From positions 14,074,001-14,138,000 of the forward strand of contig JBITNC010000002.1 in the NCBI GenBank assembly GCA_050084985.1: a DNA stretch of 64,000 nt. The letters are read 5' to 3'. Both the position numbers and the translations under genes were made by a program. The notes under the pieces are model-generated. The model was not told the origin of the DNA. It saw nothing but the letters and a program-made list of their open reading frames with translations, and ran no database searches. The first letter of the stretch is position 1. Every line of letters begins with the position of its first letter. This document shows, piece after piece, positions 1 through 13,888 of the stretch. The stretch is from Nageia nagi. Its lineage: Eukaryota > Pinophyta.

Positions 1-232
1 ATTTGTGTTTTTTTCCCATTGTAGGTATTAAAACCTAAAAAGGAATTTTAATTTAATTAAAATACCCCTTTTAGGTATTTGTAATAATTACTTTATTAAT
101 ATTATCATTATGCACACTTATCTACCTTTATGTTTTATGATAACAAGTCGATCTAGAAATAATTCCAAGAAGGAGTCTCAACCCATGTGTACCATAAGCC
201 CAAGGAGGAGCCTTGGTATTGGACCTACTATC

Positions 233-238
233 TATAAA
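233..238 (+). promoter_or_regulatory. TATA-like box in the E1 LTR
   Basis: TATAAA lies in the LTR part of unit 1. It is repeated in every unit and kept in the diverged 3' LTR at 53181-53186, inside a well-conserved block. Its role as the LTR promoter is inferred from position and conservation. Confidence 0.5.
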
Positions 239-917
239 TGTGGAATGGTTGTACATGAGCAATCATGATATGATCTAGAATCCTTGATAGGTAGTAATAT
301 ACTTGTATCATTCTTGAATGATATTTCTTAACACCACCTATCATATCTAGATTTTGTTATACATTGAGCTTTGCATGCTTGCAATCTTCCTAATCTATCT
401 ATGTGCGATATTATGAGCATAAAGTGTACAATGATGATATTGAGAAAAATGAAAGACATATTGGAAAGGTAATTATACAATGCTTCCAAGATCCTAGCAT
501 TACTAGTGGGTTGATGTTGGATCAGTGGCTCCTTATTTTGGAGAAGCTCATCATTTATCCCCTCTTAGTCAAATATCTCCTTTATTCATTATGATAGGTT
601 AAGATCAATTAATATCATTATCATATATATGTCATTAATATTTATTATTATTTCATTATTATTAGATAAATTGCATATATTAAATAACCCTAATAAATTA
701 TTTTTTAGTTATAATAATTGGTGAACCTAACTTTTTGTATATTGTATTTTCAAGTTTTTCAAAAATGGAACCTTTTGAATTTATTGCCATGATCAATAGC
801 TTTGATGATGAAAATAAAGCTAATTTAAAGAAAATATTGTATGGGAATGATGATAGAAGTGAATTGGATTTCTCATACTAAATCTAGGGATTCAAATCCA
901 CTATGTGATAAAATTTG

Positions 918-1253
918 CACTGCTAGGGCACTGGATCTCTAAGTAGAACCTATCTCCAATTCATATCAAGGTGAATGAAATCATATGGCTCACATTGAGG
1001 CTTTTGAGATTAAATTCAAGTTAAATTTAGAATGGATGATAACTTATGGCAAAATATTTCCCAACTACATTTAGGGATGATGCCCTGACTTGGTACTTTT
1101 CTTTTCCTACTAAAGTTATCAATTATTATGCACAACTTATTTCATAATTTTAAATGCATTTTTAGTATTGTACTCCTAAACAAATCATAGTTTCAGATTT
1201 GGTTAGTGCTATACTAGGGCACTAGATCTCTAAGTAGGACCTATCTCCAAATC
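918..1253 (+). repeat. 45 bp direct repeat inside each gag unit
   Basis: A segment of about 45 bp starting CTAGGGCACTGGATCTCTAA near 925 recurs with a few changes near 1214. The pair is present in every array unit, so it predates amplification. It interrupts the capsid reading. Confidence 0.7.
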
Positions 1254-2369
1254 ATAGGTGACTAAATTTGGACAAATATTTCAAAAGATATGAAGTATGA
1301 TATAAGAGCCATTGTCTAAATCATATGTCATATCTATATTTATTCACAACATCCATCCTAAGTTAAACTTCATAGCTCTATATTATATGACACTTCCATT
1401 CATCGAGAGTGTGCATAGGATAAAATAGGAGGAAACATGTTTCGTTGATATGGGAAAATTGAAGTACGATATTCTTCTAAGGAGAAAAAAAAGAGGAGGA
1501 TATCAAAAAAAAGAGGATAAAAATGTTTATGCTATTAAGAAGCCTCAAAATAAAGAATAATAAATTATTCAAGCTAAATAAAACTTTAACCAAAATACAA
1601 GGTTACCTCTAGCTCTTATAGTTATGTTTCAAAATTATTTGTAAAAAGGATTGATAGAAACTTATCCAAAACAAGAATTAGGTCCCAATGATGAAAAACC
1701 TAGTTAGTACAATGGAAGTAAATTTCATGAATATGATAAATTCAAAGGTCACCAAACAAATGTTTACATGATATTAAGGAAGGAATATGATGCAAATAAA
1801 AGGATACCTAGTTGGCATAAAGAGGACAATTTTTGTTTATATCATAAATTCAAAGGTCATTCAATTTATGGATGTATTAACATGAAGAAAAAATTGCATA
1901 AATTCTAGAAAGTGAAAACATTACTTATTTCGATAATAAATGTTTTGTTGAAGAAGAAAAAGGGCTTGTAGATGAATCTAATTATGCCAATGATATAAAT
2001 AGTAATGCTATTGAAAATCCTAATGATGATTTTTTTATTGATACTAATGCTAATAATGAGTTTGGTGAATATGATGATGTATTAACAAAATTACTAGTAC
2101 AAACATGCATGGATCAAGAAAGATAATAATTCTTTTGTTCAACATTACATAATGAGGAATGTTTATCATCTATCTTAAACAATATATGTGGCATAAGTGG
2201 AGGTTATGTAGTAGTTGAAATTGGTAAGGCAATATGTCAAGAAATGAAAAGTAAGTTACTTAATGTTACATGATATTTTTCTTTTCATTATGTTTCATAT
2301 AGATTAGGAATATATTATCATATAGGTTAGGCATGCATTTCATATAGGATATATTGCATTACATTTTGC

Positions 2370-4743
2370 ATTTGTTGTTTTTTTCCCATTGTAGGTATTA
2401 AAACCTAAAAAGGAATTTTAATTTAATTAAAATACCCCTTTTAGGTATTTGTAATAATTACTTTATTAATATTATCATTATGCACACTTATCTACCTTTA
2501 TGTTTTATGATAACAAGTCGATCTAGAAATAATTCCAAGAAGGAGTCTCAACCCATGTGTACCATAAGCCCAAGGAGGAGCCTTGGTATTGGACCTACTA
2601 TCTATAAATGTGGAATGGTTGTACATGAGCAATCATGATATGATCTAGAATCCTTGATAGGTAGTAATATACTTGTATCATTCTTGAATGATATTTCTTA
2701 ACACCACCTATCATATCTAGATTTTGTTATACATTGAGCTTTGCATGCTTGCAATCTTCCTAATCTATCTATGTGCGATATTATGAGCATAAAGTGTACA
2801 ATGATGATATTGAGAAAAATGAAAGACATATTGGAAAGGTAATTATACAATGCTTCCAAGATCCTAGCATTACTAGTGGGTTGATGTTGGATCAGTGGCT
2901 CCTTATTTTGGAGAAGCTCATCATTTATCCCCTCTTAGTCAAATATCTCCTTTATTCATTATGATAGGTTAAGATCAATTAATATCATTATCATATATAT
3001 GTCATTAATATTTATTATTATTTCATTATTATTAGATAAATTGCATATATTAAATAACCCTAATAAATTATTTTTTTAGTTATAATAATTGGTGAACCTA
3101 ACTTTTTGTATATTGTATTTTCAAGTTTTTCAAAAATGGAACCTTTTGAATTTATTGCCATGATCAATAGCTTTGATGATGAAAATAAAGCTAATTTAAA
3201 GAAAATATTGTATGGGAATGATGATAGAAGTGAATTGGATTTCTCATACTAAATCTAGGGATTCAAATCCACTATGTGATAAAATTTGCACTGCTAGGGC
3301 ACTGGATCTCTAAGTAGAACCTATCTCCAATTCATATCAAGGTGAATGAAATCATATGGCTCACATTGAGGCTTTTGAGATTAAATTCAAGTTAAATTTA
3401 GAATGGATGATAACTTATGGCAAAATATTTCCCAACTACATTTAGGGATGATGCCCTGACTTGGTACTTTTCTTTTCCTACTAAAGTTATCAATTATTAT
3501 GCAACAACTTATTTCATAATTTTAAATGCATTTTTAGTATTGTACTCCTAAACAAATCATAGTTTCAGATTTGGTTAGTGCTATACTAGGGCACTAGATC
3601 TCTAAGTAGGACCTATCTCCAAATCATAGGTGACTAAATTTGGACAAATATTTCAAAAGATATGAAGTATGATATAAGAGCCATTGTCTAAATCATATGT
3701 CATATCTATATTTATTCACAACATCCATCCTAAGTTAAACTTCATAGCTCTATATTATATGACACTTCCATTCATCGAGAGTGTGCATAGGATAAAATAG
3801 GAGGAAACATGTTTCGTTGATATGGGAAAATTGAAGTACGATATTCTTCTAAGGAGAAAAAAAAGAGGAGGATATCAAAAAAAAAGAGGATAAAAATGTT
3901 TATGCTATTAAGAAGCCTCAAAATAAAGAATAATAAATTATTCAAGCTAAATAAAACTTTAACCAAAATACAAGGTTACCTCTAGCTCTTATAGTTATGT
4001 TTCAAAATTATTTGTAAAAAGGATTGATAGAAACTTATCCAAAACAAGAATTAGGTCCCAATGATGAAAAACCTAGTTAGTACAATGGAAGTAAATTTCA
4101 TGAATATGATAAATTCAAAGGTCACCAAACAAATGTTTACATGATATTAAGGAAGGAATATGATGCAAATAAAAGGATACCTAGTTGGCATAAAGAGGAC
4201 AATTTTTGTTTATATCATAAATTCAAAGGTCATTCAATTTATGGATGTATTAACATGAAGAAAAAATTGCATAAAATTCTAGAAAGTGAAAACATTACTT
4301 ATTTCGATAATAAATGTTTTGTTGAAGAAGAAAAAGGGCTTGTAGATGAATCTAATTATGCCAATGATATAAATAGTAATGCTATTGAAAATCCTAATGA
4401 TGATTTTTTTATTGATACTAATGCTAATAATGAGTTTGGTGAATATGATGATGTATTAACAAAATTACTAGTACAAACATGCATGGATCAAGAAAGATAA
4501 TAATTCTTTTGTTCAACATTACATAATGAGGAATGTTTATCATCTATCTTAAACAATATATGTGGCATAAGTGGAGGTTATGTAGTAGTTGAAATTGGTA
4601 AGGCAATATGTCAAGAAATGAAAAGTAAGTTACTTAATGTTACATGATATTTTTCTTTTCATTATGTTTCATATAGATTAGGAATATATTATCATATAGG
4701 TTAGGCATGCATTTCATATAGGATATATTGCATTACATTTTGC
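2370..4743 (+). repeat. Array unit 2
   Basis: LTR-like part about 2390-2870 and gag start at 3136. Private changes are an extra T near 2374 at the unit start and two extra bases (CA) near 3502. The 119-codon gag tail at 4141-4500 is open. Confidence 0.9.
3136..4500 (+). pseudogene. Broken Ty3/gypsy gag of the array unit (representative: unit 2)
   Basis: Gag would form the capsid shell of the retrotransposon particle. Translation starts at an ATG with MEPFEFIAMINSFDDENK, then breaks at several stops. A capsid-like stretch with a WY pair (TWYFSFPTK) follows, then after more stops an open tail of 119 codons (4141-4500). That tail carries a CX2HX4HX4C knuckle (CLYHKFKGHSIYGC), the CCHC-like nucleic-acid-binding form common in Tat-type plant gypsy gags, and an acidic Asn-rich end. 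Equivalent regions lie at 765-2125, 5509-6873, 7882-9245 and 10254-11617. All copies share the same internal stops, so gag was already dead before amplification. The family call rests on the knuckle and on the protease that follows the array. Confidence 0.75.
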
Positions 4744-7116
4744 ATTTGTGTTTTTTTCCCATTGTAGGTATTAAAACCTAAAAAGGAATTTTAATTTAAT
4801 TAAAATACCCCTTTTAGGTATTTGTAATAATTACTTTATTAATATTATCATTATGCACACTTATCTACCTTTATGTTTTATGATAACAAGTCGATCTAGA
4901 AATAATTCCAAGAAGGAGTCTCAACCCATGTGTACCATAAGCCCAAGGAGGAGCCTTGGTATTGGACCTACTATCTATAAATGTGGAATGGTTGTACATG
5001 AGCAATCATGATATGATCTAGAATCCTTGATAGGTAGTAATATACTTGTATCATTCTTGAATGATATTTCTTAACACCACCTATCATATCTAGATTTTGT
5101 TATACATTGAGCTTTGCATGCTTGCAATCTTCCTAATCTATCTATGTGCGATATTATGAGCATAAAGTGTACAATGATGATATTGAGAAAAATGAAAGAC
5201 ATATTGGAAAGGTAATTATACAATGCTTCCAAGATCCTAGCATTACTAGTGGGTTGATGTTGGATCAGTGGCTCCTTATTTTGGAGAAGCTCATCATTTA
5301 TCCCCTCTTAGTCAAATATCTCCTTTATTCATTATGATAGGTTAAGATCAATTAATATCATTATCATATATATGTCATTAATATTTATTATTATTTCATT
5401 ATTATTAGATAAATTGCATATATTAAATAACCCTAATAAATTATTTTTTTAGTTATAATAATTGGTGAACCTAACTTTTTGTATATTGTATTTTCAAGTT
5501 TTTCAAAAATGGAACCTTTTGAATTTATTGCCATGATCAATAGCTTTGATGATGAAAATAAAGCTAATTTAAAGAAAATATTGTATGGGAATGATGATAG
5601 AAGTGAATTGGATTTCTCATACTAAATCTAGGGATTCAAATCCACTATGTGATAAAATTTGCACTGCTAGGGCACTGGATCTCTAAGTAGAACCTATCTC
5701 CAATTCATATCAAGGTGAATGAAATCATATGGCTCACATTGAGGCTTTTGAGATTAAATTCAAGTTAAATTTAGAATGGATGATAACTTATGGCAAAATA
5801 TTTCCCAACTACATTTAGGGATGATGCCCTGACTTGGTACTTTTCTTTTCCTACTAAAGTTATCAATTATTATGCACAACTTATTTCATAATTTTAAATG
5901 CATTTTTAGTATTGTACTCCTAAACAAATCATAGTTTCAGATTTGGTTAGTGCTATACTAGGGCACTAGATCTCTAAGTAGGACCTATCTCCAAATCATA
6001 GGTGACTAAATTTGGACAAATATTTCAAAAGATATGAAGTATGATATAAGAGCCATTGTCTAAATCATATGTCATATCTATATTTATTCACAACATCCAT
6101 CCTAAGTTAAACTTCATAGCTCTATATTATATGACACTTCCATTCATCGAGAGTGTGCATAGGATAAAATAGGAGGAAACATGTTTCGTTGATATGGGAA
6201 AATTGAAGTACGATATTCTTCTAAGGAGAAAAAAAAGAGGAGGATATCAAAAAAAAAGAGGATAAAAATGTTTATGCTATTAAGAAGCCTCAAAATAAAG
6301 AATAATAAATTATTCAAGCTAAATAAAACTTTAACCAAAAATACAAGGTTACCTCTAGCTCTTATAGTTATGTTTCAAAATTATTTGTAAAAAGGATTGA
6401 TAGAAACTTATCCAAAACAAGAATTAGGTCCCAATGATGAAAAACCTAGTTAGTACAATGGAAGTAAATTTCATGAATATGATAAATTCAAAGGTCACCA
6501 AACAAATGTTTACATGATATTAAGGAAGGAATATGATGCAAATAAAAGGATACCTAGTTGGCATAAAGAGGACAATTTTTGTTTATATCATAAATTCAAA
6601 GGTCATTCAATTTATGGATGTATTAACATGAAGAAAAAATTGCATAAAATTCTAGAAAGTGAAAACATTACTTATTTCGATAATAAATGTTTTGTTGAAG
6701 AAGAAAAAGGGCTTGTAGATGAATCTAATTATGCCAATGATATAAATAGTAATGCTATTGAAAATCCTAATGATGATTTTTTTATTGATACTAATGCTAA
6801 TAATGAGTTTGGTGAATATGATGATGTATTAACAAAATTACTAGTACAAACATGCATGGATCAAGAAAGATAATAATTCTTTTGTTCAACATTACATAAT
6901 GAGGAATGTTTATCATCTATCTTAAACAATATATGTGGCATAAGTGGAGGTTATGTAGTAGTTGAAATTGGTAAGGCAATATGTCAAGAAATGAAAAGTA
7001 AGTTACTTAATGTTACATGATATTTTTCTTTTCATTATGTTTCATATAGATTAGGAATATATTATCATATAGGTTAGGCATGCATTTCATATAGGATATA
7101 TTGCATTACATTTTGC
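4744..7116 (+). repeat. Array unit 3
   Basis: LTR-like part about 4763-5243 and gag start at 5509. The private change is one extra A near 6340. The gag tail is open at 6514-6873. Confidence 0.9.
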
Positions 7117-9488
7117 ATTTGTGTTTTTTTCCCATTGTAGGTATTAAAACCTAAAAAGGAATTTTAATTTAATTAAAATACCCCTTTTAGGTATTTGTAA
7201 TAATTACTTTATTAATATTATCATTATGCACACTTATCTACCTTTATGTTTTATGATAACAAGTCGATCTAGAAATAATTCCAAGAAGGAGTCTCAACCC
7301 ATGTGTACCATAAGCCCAAGGAGGAGCCTTGGTATTGGACCTACTATCTATAAATGTGGAATGGTTGTACATGAGCAATCATGATATGATCTAGAATCCT
7401 TGATAGGTAGTAATATACTTGTATCATTCTTGAATGATATTTCTTAACACCACCTATCATATCTAGATTTTGTTATACATTGAGCTTTGCATGCTTGCAA
7501 TCTTCCTAATCTATCTATGTGCGATATTATGAGCATAAAGTGTACAATGATGATATTGAGAAAAATGAAAGACATATTGGAAAGGTAATTATACAATGCT
7601 TCCAAGATCCTAGCATTACTAGTGGGTTGATGTTGGATCAGTGGCTCCTTATTTTGGAGAAGCTCATCATTTATCCCCTCTTAGTCAAATATCTCCTTTA
7701 TTCATTATGATAGGTTAAGATCAATTAATATCATTATCATATATATGTCATTAATATTTATTATTATTTCATTATTATTAGATAAATTGCATATATTAAA
7801 TAACCCTAATAAATTATTTTTTTAGTTATAATAATTGGTGAACCTAACTTTTTGTATATTGTATTTTCAAGTTTTTCAAAAATGGAACCTTTTGAATTTA
7901 TTGCCATGATCAATAGCTTTGATGATGAAAATAAAGCTAATTTAAAGAAAATATTGTATGGGAATGATGATAGAAGTGAATTGGATTTCTCATACTAAAT
8001 CTAGGGATTCAAATCCACTATGTGATAAAATTTGCACTGCTAGGGCACTGGATCTCTAAGTAGAACCTATCTCCAATTCATATCAAGGTGAATGAAATCA
8101 TATGGCTCACATTGAGGCTTTTGAGATTAAATTCAAGTTAAATTTAGAATGGATGATAACTTATGGCAAAATATTTCCCAACTACATTTAGGGATGATGC
8201 CCTGACTTGGTACTTTTCTTTTCCTACTAAAGTTATCAATTATTATGCACAACTTATTTCATAATTTTAAATGCATTTTTAGTATTGTACTCCTAAACAA
8301 ATCATAGTTTCAGATTTGGTTAGTGCTATACTAGGGCACTAGATCTCTAAGTAGGACCTATCTCCAAATCATAGGTGACTAAATTTGGACAAATATTTCA
8401 AAAGATATGAAGTATGATATAAGAGCCATTGTCTAAATCATATGTCATATCTATATTTATTCACAACATCCATCCTAAGTTAAACTTCATAGCTCTATAT
8501 TATATGACACTTCCATTCATCGAGAGTGTGCATAGGATAAAATAGGAGGAAACATGTTTCGTTGATATGGGAAAATTGAAGTACGATATTCTTCTAAGGA
8601 GAAAAAAAAGAGGAGGATATCAAAAAAAAAGAGGATAAAAATGTTTATGCTATTAAGAAGCCTCAAAATAAAGAATAATAAATTATTCAAGCTAAATAAA
8701 ACTTTAACCAAAATACAAGGTTACCTCTAGCTCTTATAGTTATGTTTCAAAATTATTTGTAAAAAGGATTGATAGAAACTTATCCAAAACAAGAATTAGG
8801 TCCCAATGATGAAAAACCTAGTTAGTACAATGGAAGTAAATTTCATGAATATGATAAATTCAAAGGTCACCAAACAAATGTTTACATGATATTAAGGAAG
8901 GAATATGATGCAAATAAAAGGATACCTAGTTGGCATAAAGAGGACAATTTTTGTTTATATCATAAATTCAAAGGTCATTCAATTTATGGATGTATTAACA
9001 TGAAGAAAAAATTGCATAAAATTCTAGAAAGTGAAAACATTACTTATTTCGATAATAAATGTTTTGTTGAAGAAGAAAAAGGGCTTGTAGATGAATCTAA
9101 TTATGCCAATGATATAAATAGTAATGCTATTGAAAATCCTAATGATGATTTTTTTATTGATACTAATGCTAATAATGAGTTTGGTGAATATGATGATGTA
9201 TTAACAAAATTACTAGTACAAACATGCATGGATCAAGAAAGATAATAATTCTTTTGTTCAACATTACATAATGAGGAATGTTTATCATCTATCTTAAACA
9301 ATATATGTGGCATAAGTGGAGGTTATGTAGTAGTTGAAATTGGTAAGGCAATATGTCAAGAAATGAAAAGTAAGTTACTTAATGTTACATGATATTTTTC
9401 TTTTCATTATGTTTCATATAGATTAGGAATATATTATCATATAGGTTAGGCATGCATTTCATATAGGATATATTGCATTACATTTTGC
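7117..9488 (+). repeat. Array unit 4
   Basis: LTR-like part about 7136-7616, gag start at 7882 and open gag tail at 8886-9245. I saw no private change relative to unit 5. Confidence 0.9.
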
Positions 9489-11860
9489 ATTTGTGTTTTT
9501 TTCCCATTGTAGGTATTAAAACCTAAAAAGGAATTTTAATTTAATTAAAATACCCCTTTTAGGTATTTGTAATAATTACTTTATTAATATTATCATTATG
9601 CACACTTATCTACCTTTATGTTTTATGATAACAAGTCGATCTAGAAATAATTCCAAGAAGGAGTCTCAACCCATGTGTACCATAAGCCCAAGGAGGAGCC
9701 TTGGTATTGGACCTACTATCTATAAATGTGGAATGGTTGTACATGAGCAATCATGATATGATCTAGAATCCTTGATAGGTAGTAATATACTTGTATCATT
9801 CTTGAATGATATTTCTTAACACCACCTATCATATCTAGATTTTGTTATACATTGAGCTTTGCATGCTTGCAATCTTCCTAATCTATCTATGTGCGATATT
9901 ATGAGCATAAAGTGTACAATGATGATATTGAGAAAAATGAAAGACATATTGGAAAGGTAATTATACAATGCTTCCAAGATCCTAGCATTACTAGTGGGTT
10001 GATGTTGGATCAGTGGCTCCTTATTTTGGAGAAGCTCATCATTTATCCCCTCTTAGTCAAATATCTCCTTTATTCATTATGATAGGTTAAGATCAATTAA
10101 TATCATTATCATATATATGTCATTAATATTTATTATTATTTCATTATTATTAGATAAATTGCATATATTAAATAACCCTAATAAATTATTTTTTTAGTTA
10201 TAATAATTGGTGAACCTAACTTTTTGTATATTGTATTTTCAAGTTTTTCAAAAATGGAACCTTTTGAATTTATTGCCATGATCAATAGCTTTGATGATGA
10301 AAATAAAGCTAATTTAAAGAAAATATTGTATGGGAATGATGATAGAAGTGAATTGGATTTCTCATACTAAATCTAGGGATTCAAATCCACTATGTGATAA
10401 AATTTGCACTGCTAGGGCACTGGATCTCTAAGTAGAACCTATCTCCAATTCATATCAAGGTGAATGAAATCATATGGCTCACATTGAGGCTTTTGAGATT
10501 AAATTCAAGTTAAATTTAGAATGGATGATAACTTATGGCAAAATATTTCCCAACTACATTTAGGGATGATGCCCTGACTTGGTACTTTTCTTTTCCTACT
10601 AAAGTTATCAATTATTATGCACAACTTATTTCATAATTTTAAATGCATTTTTAGTATTGTACTCCTAAACAAATCATAGTTTCAGATTTGGTTAGTGCTA
10701 TACTAGGGCACTAGATCTCTAAGTAGGACCTATCTCCAAATCATAGGTGACTAAATTTGGACAAATATTTCAAAAGATATGAAGTATGATATAAGAGCCA
10801 TTGTCTAAATCATATGTCATATCTATATTTATTCACAACATCCATCCTAAGTTAAACTTCATAGCTCTATATTATATGACACTTCCATTCATCGAGAGTG
10901 TGCATAGGATAAAATAGGAGGAAACATGTTTCGTTGATATGGGAAAATTGAAGTACGATATTCTTCTAAGGAGAAAAAAAAGAGGAGGATATCAAAAAAA
11001 AAGAGGATAAAAATGTTTATGCTATTAAGAAGCCTCAAAATAAAGAATAATAAATTATTCAAGCTAAATAAAACTTTAACCAAAATACAAGGTTACCTCT
11101 AGCTCTTATAGTTATGTTTCAAAATTATTTGTAAAAAGGATTGATAGAAACTTATCCAAAACAAGAATTAGGTCCCAATGATGAAAAACCTAGTTAGTAC
11201 AATGGAAGTAAATTTCATGAATATGATAAATTCAAAGGTCACCAAACAAATGTTTACATGATATTAAGGAAGGAATATGATGCAAATAAAAGGATACCTA
11301 GTTGGCATAAAGAGGACAATTTTTGTTTATATCATAAATTCAAAGGTCATTCAATTTATGGATGTATTAACATGAAGAAAAAATTGCATAAAATTCTAGA
11401 AAGTGAAAACATTACTTATTTCGATAATAAATGTTTTGTTGAAGAAGAAAAAGGGCTTGTAGATGAATCTAATTATGCCAATGATATAAATAGTAATGCT
11501 ATTGAAAATCCTAATGATGATTTTTTTATTGATACTAATGCTAATAATGAGTTTGGTGAATATGATGATGTATTAACAAAATTACTAGTACAAACATGCA
11601 TGGATCAAGAAAGATAATAATTCTTTTGTTCAACATTACATAATGAGGAATGTTTATCATCTATCTTAAACAATATATGTGGCATAAGTGGAGGTTATGT
11701 AGTAGTTGAAATTGGTAAGGCAATATGTCAAGAAATGAAAAGTAAGTTACTTAATGTTACATGATATTTTTCTTTTCATTATGTTTCATATAGATTAGGA
11801 ATATATTATCATATAGGTTAGGCATGCATTTCATATAGGATATATTGCATTACATTTTGC
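9489..11860 (+). repeat. Array unit 5
   Basis: LTR-like part about 9508-9988, gag start at 10254 and open gag tail at 11258-11617. It looks identical to unit 4 by eye. Confidence 0.9.
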
Positions 11861-13647
11861 ATTTGTGTTTTTTTCCCATTGTAGGTATTAAAACCTAAAA
11901 AGGAATTTTAATTTAATTAAAATACCCCTTTTAGGTATTTGTAATAATTACTTTATTAATATTATCATTATGCACACTTATCTACCTTTATGTTTTATGA
12001 TAACAAGTCGATCTAGAAATAATTCCAAGAAGGAGTCTCAACCCATGTGTACCATAAGCCCAAGGAGGAGCCTTGGTATTGGACCTACTATCTATAAATG
12101 TGGAATGGTTGTACATGAGCAATCATGATATGATCTAGAATCCTTGATAGGTAGTAATATACTTGTATCATTCTTGAATGATATTTCTTAACACCACCTA
12201 TCATATCTAGATTTTGTTATACATTGAGCTTTGCATGCTTGCAATCTTCCTAATCTATCTATGTGCGATATTATGAGCATAAAGTGTACAATGATGATAT
12301 TGAGAAAAATGAAAGACATATTGGAAAGGTAATTATACAATGCTTCCAAGATCCTAGCATTACTAGTGGGTTGATGTTGGATCAGTGGCTCCTTATTTTG
12401 GAGAAGCTCATCATTTATCCCCTCTTAGTCAAATATCTCCTTTATTCATTATGATAGGTTAAGATCAATTAATATCATTATCATATATATGTCATTAATA
12501 TTTATTATTATTTCATTATTATTAGATAAATTGCATATATTAAATAACCCTAATAAATTATTTTTTTAGTTATAATAATTGGTGAACCTAACTTTTTGTA
12601 TATTGTATTTTCAAGTTTTTCAAAAATGGAACCTTTTGAATTTATTGCCATGATCAATAGCTTTGATGATGAAAATAAAGCTAATTTAAAGAAAATATTG
12701 TATGGGAATGATGATAGAAGTGAATTGGATTTCTCATACTAAATCTAGGGATTCAAATCCACTATGTGATAAAATTTGCACTGCTAGGGCACTGGATCTC
12801 TAAGTAGAACCTATCTCCAATTCATATCAAGGTGAATGAAATCATATGGCTCACATTGAGGCTTTTGAGATTAAATTCAAGTTAAATTTAGAATGGATGA
12901 TAACTTATGGCAAAATATTTCCCAACTACATTTAGGGATGATGCCCTGACTTGGTACTTTTCTTTTCCTACTAAAGTTATCAATTATTATGCACAACTTA
13001 TTTCATAATTTTAAATGCATTTTTAGTATTGTACTCCTAAACAAATCATAGTTTCAGATTTGGTTAGTGCTATACTAGGGCACTAGATCTCTAAGTAGGA
13101 CCTATCTCCAAATCATAGGTGACTAAATTTGGACAAATATTTCAAAAGATATGAAGTATGATATAAGAGCCATTGTCTAAATCATATGTCATATCTATAT
13201 TTATTCACAACATCCATCCTAAGTTAAACTTCATAGCTCTATATTATATGACACTTCCATTCATCGAGAGTGTGCATAGGATAAAATAGGAGGAAACATG
13301 TTTCGTTGATATGGGAAAATTGAAGTACGATATTCTTCTAAGGAGAAAAAAAAGAGGAGGATATCAAAAAAAAAGAGGATAAAAATGTTTATGCTATTAA
13401 GAAGCCTCAAAATAAAGAATAATAAATTATTCAAGCTAAATAAAACTTTAACCAAAATACAAGGTTACCTCTAGCTCTTATAGTTATGTTTCAAAATTAT
13501 TTGTAAAAAGGATTGATAGAAACTTATCCAAAACAAGAATTAGGTCCCAATGATGAAAAACCTAGTTAGTACAATGGAAGTAAATTTCATGAATATGATA
13601 AATTCAAAGGTCACCAAACAAATGTTTACATGATATTAAGGAAGGAA
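11861..13647 (+). repeat. Array unit 6, partial, joins single-copy E1
   Basis: LTR-like part about 11880-12360 and gag start at 12626. The copy ends inside gag at the codons for LRKE. Beyond 13647 the frame continues with a different gag tail, so this copy probably represents the original junction of the element from which the array grew. Confidence 0.88.
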
Positions 13648-13842
13648 CTAAGGAAATTACTTGATGATAGAAAGATTCAGTATGAAGCAAAAGTAGTTAA
13701 GTTTAAAGGAGCTGAACCTTTGACTACCAATGTCATTTTTGATGAGGAACAATGTGTTATTGCTAGGAGAGGAATTCCTAGAGGAAGTGTTCACCCAAAA
13801 ATGGTAAAGGGGATAAAGGGTCCATGCAATTTAAGTGCATAA
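13630..13842 (+). pseudogene. E1 gag C-terminal fragment
   Basis: The last array unit runs in frame into 65 further codons beginning LRKLLDDRKIQYEAK, which are absent from the array units. The stretch just before (about 13570-13647) reads as a degenerate second knuckle (DKFKGHQTNVYMILRKE). This looks like the natural end of gag ahead of the protease. No domain beyond that can be named. Confidence 0.6.
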
Positions 13843-13888
13843 CAAATCCTAGAATAGTTAAAGGTAACACATGCCAAGATAAATATTT

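Larger units (their letters stand above)
1..2369 (+). repeat. Array unit 1
   Basis: LTR-like part about 20-500, gag start ATG at 765, zinc-knuckle-like region about 1830-1895. This copy lacks one A near 1904, which breaks the C-terminal gag frame that stays open in units 2-5. It also has one fewer T near 706 and one fewer A near 1510. The window edge cuts the array here. Confidence 0.9.
1..13647 (+). repeat. Tandem array of a 2.37 kb LTR-gag unit (E1-derived)
   Basis: Five complete units and one partial unit run head to tail. Starts are 1, 2370, 4744, 7117, 9489 and 11861, giving lengths 2369, 2374, 2373, 2372 and 2372. Each unit begins with sequence matching the LTR at 52961-53449, continues through a broken gysy-type gag and ends in AT-rich sequence before the next LTR. 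The sixth copy stops after GAAGGAA at 13647, where the sequence continues into the gag tail and protease of the same element. The left end lies outside the window, so the true copy number is unknown. Differences I could find between units are one- or two-base indels, mostly in homopolymers. Confidence 0.95.

Noticed and set aside
403-594. 63-codon ORF repeated in each array unit (MRYYEHKVYNDDIEK)
   Set aside because: It lies within and just after the LTR part of the unit and resembles no protein. Identical copies only reflect the array, and the matching part of the 3' LTR does not keep the frame.
3772-3966. Minus-strand 64-codon ORF repeated in the array
   Set aside because: Antisense shadow of the A-rich gag region; low-complexity Phe/Leu translation caused by base composition.
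1-13647. CRISPR-like or bacterial repeat array
   Set aside because: Units of 2.37 kb with LTR and gag content, in a plant retrotransposon setting; no short repeat-spacer pattern.
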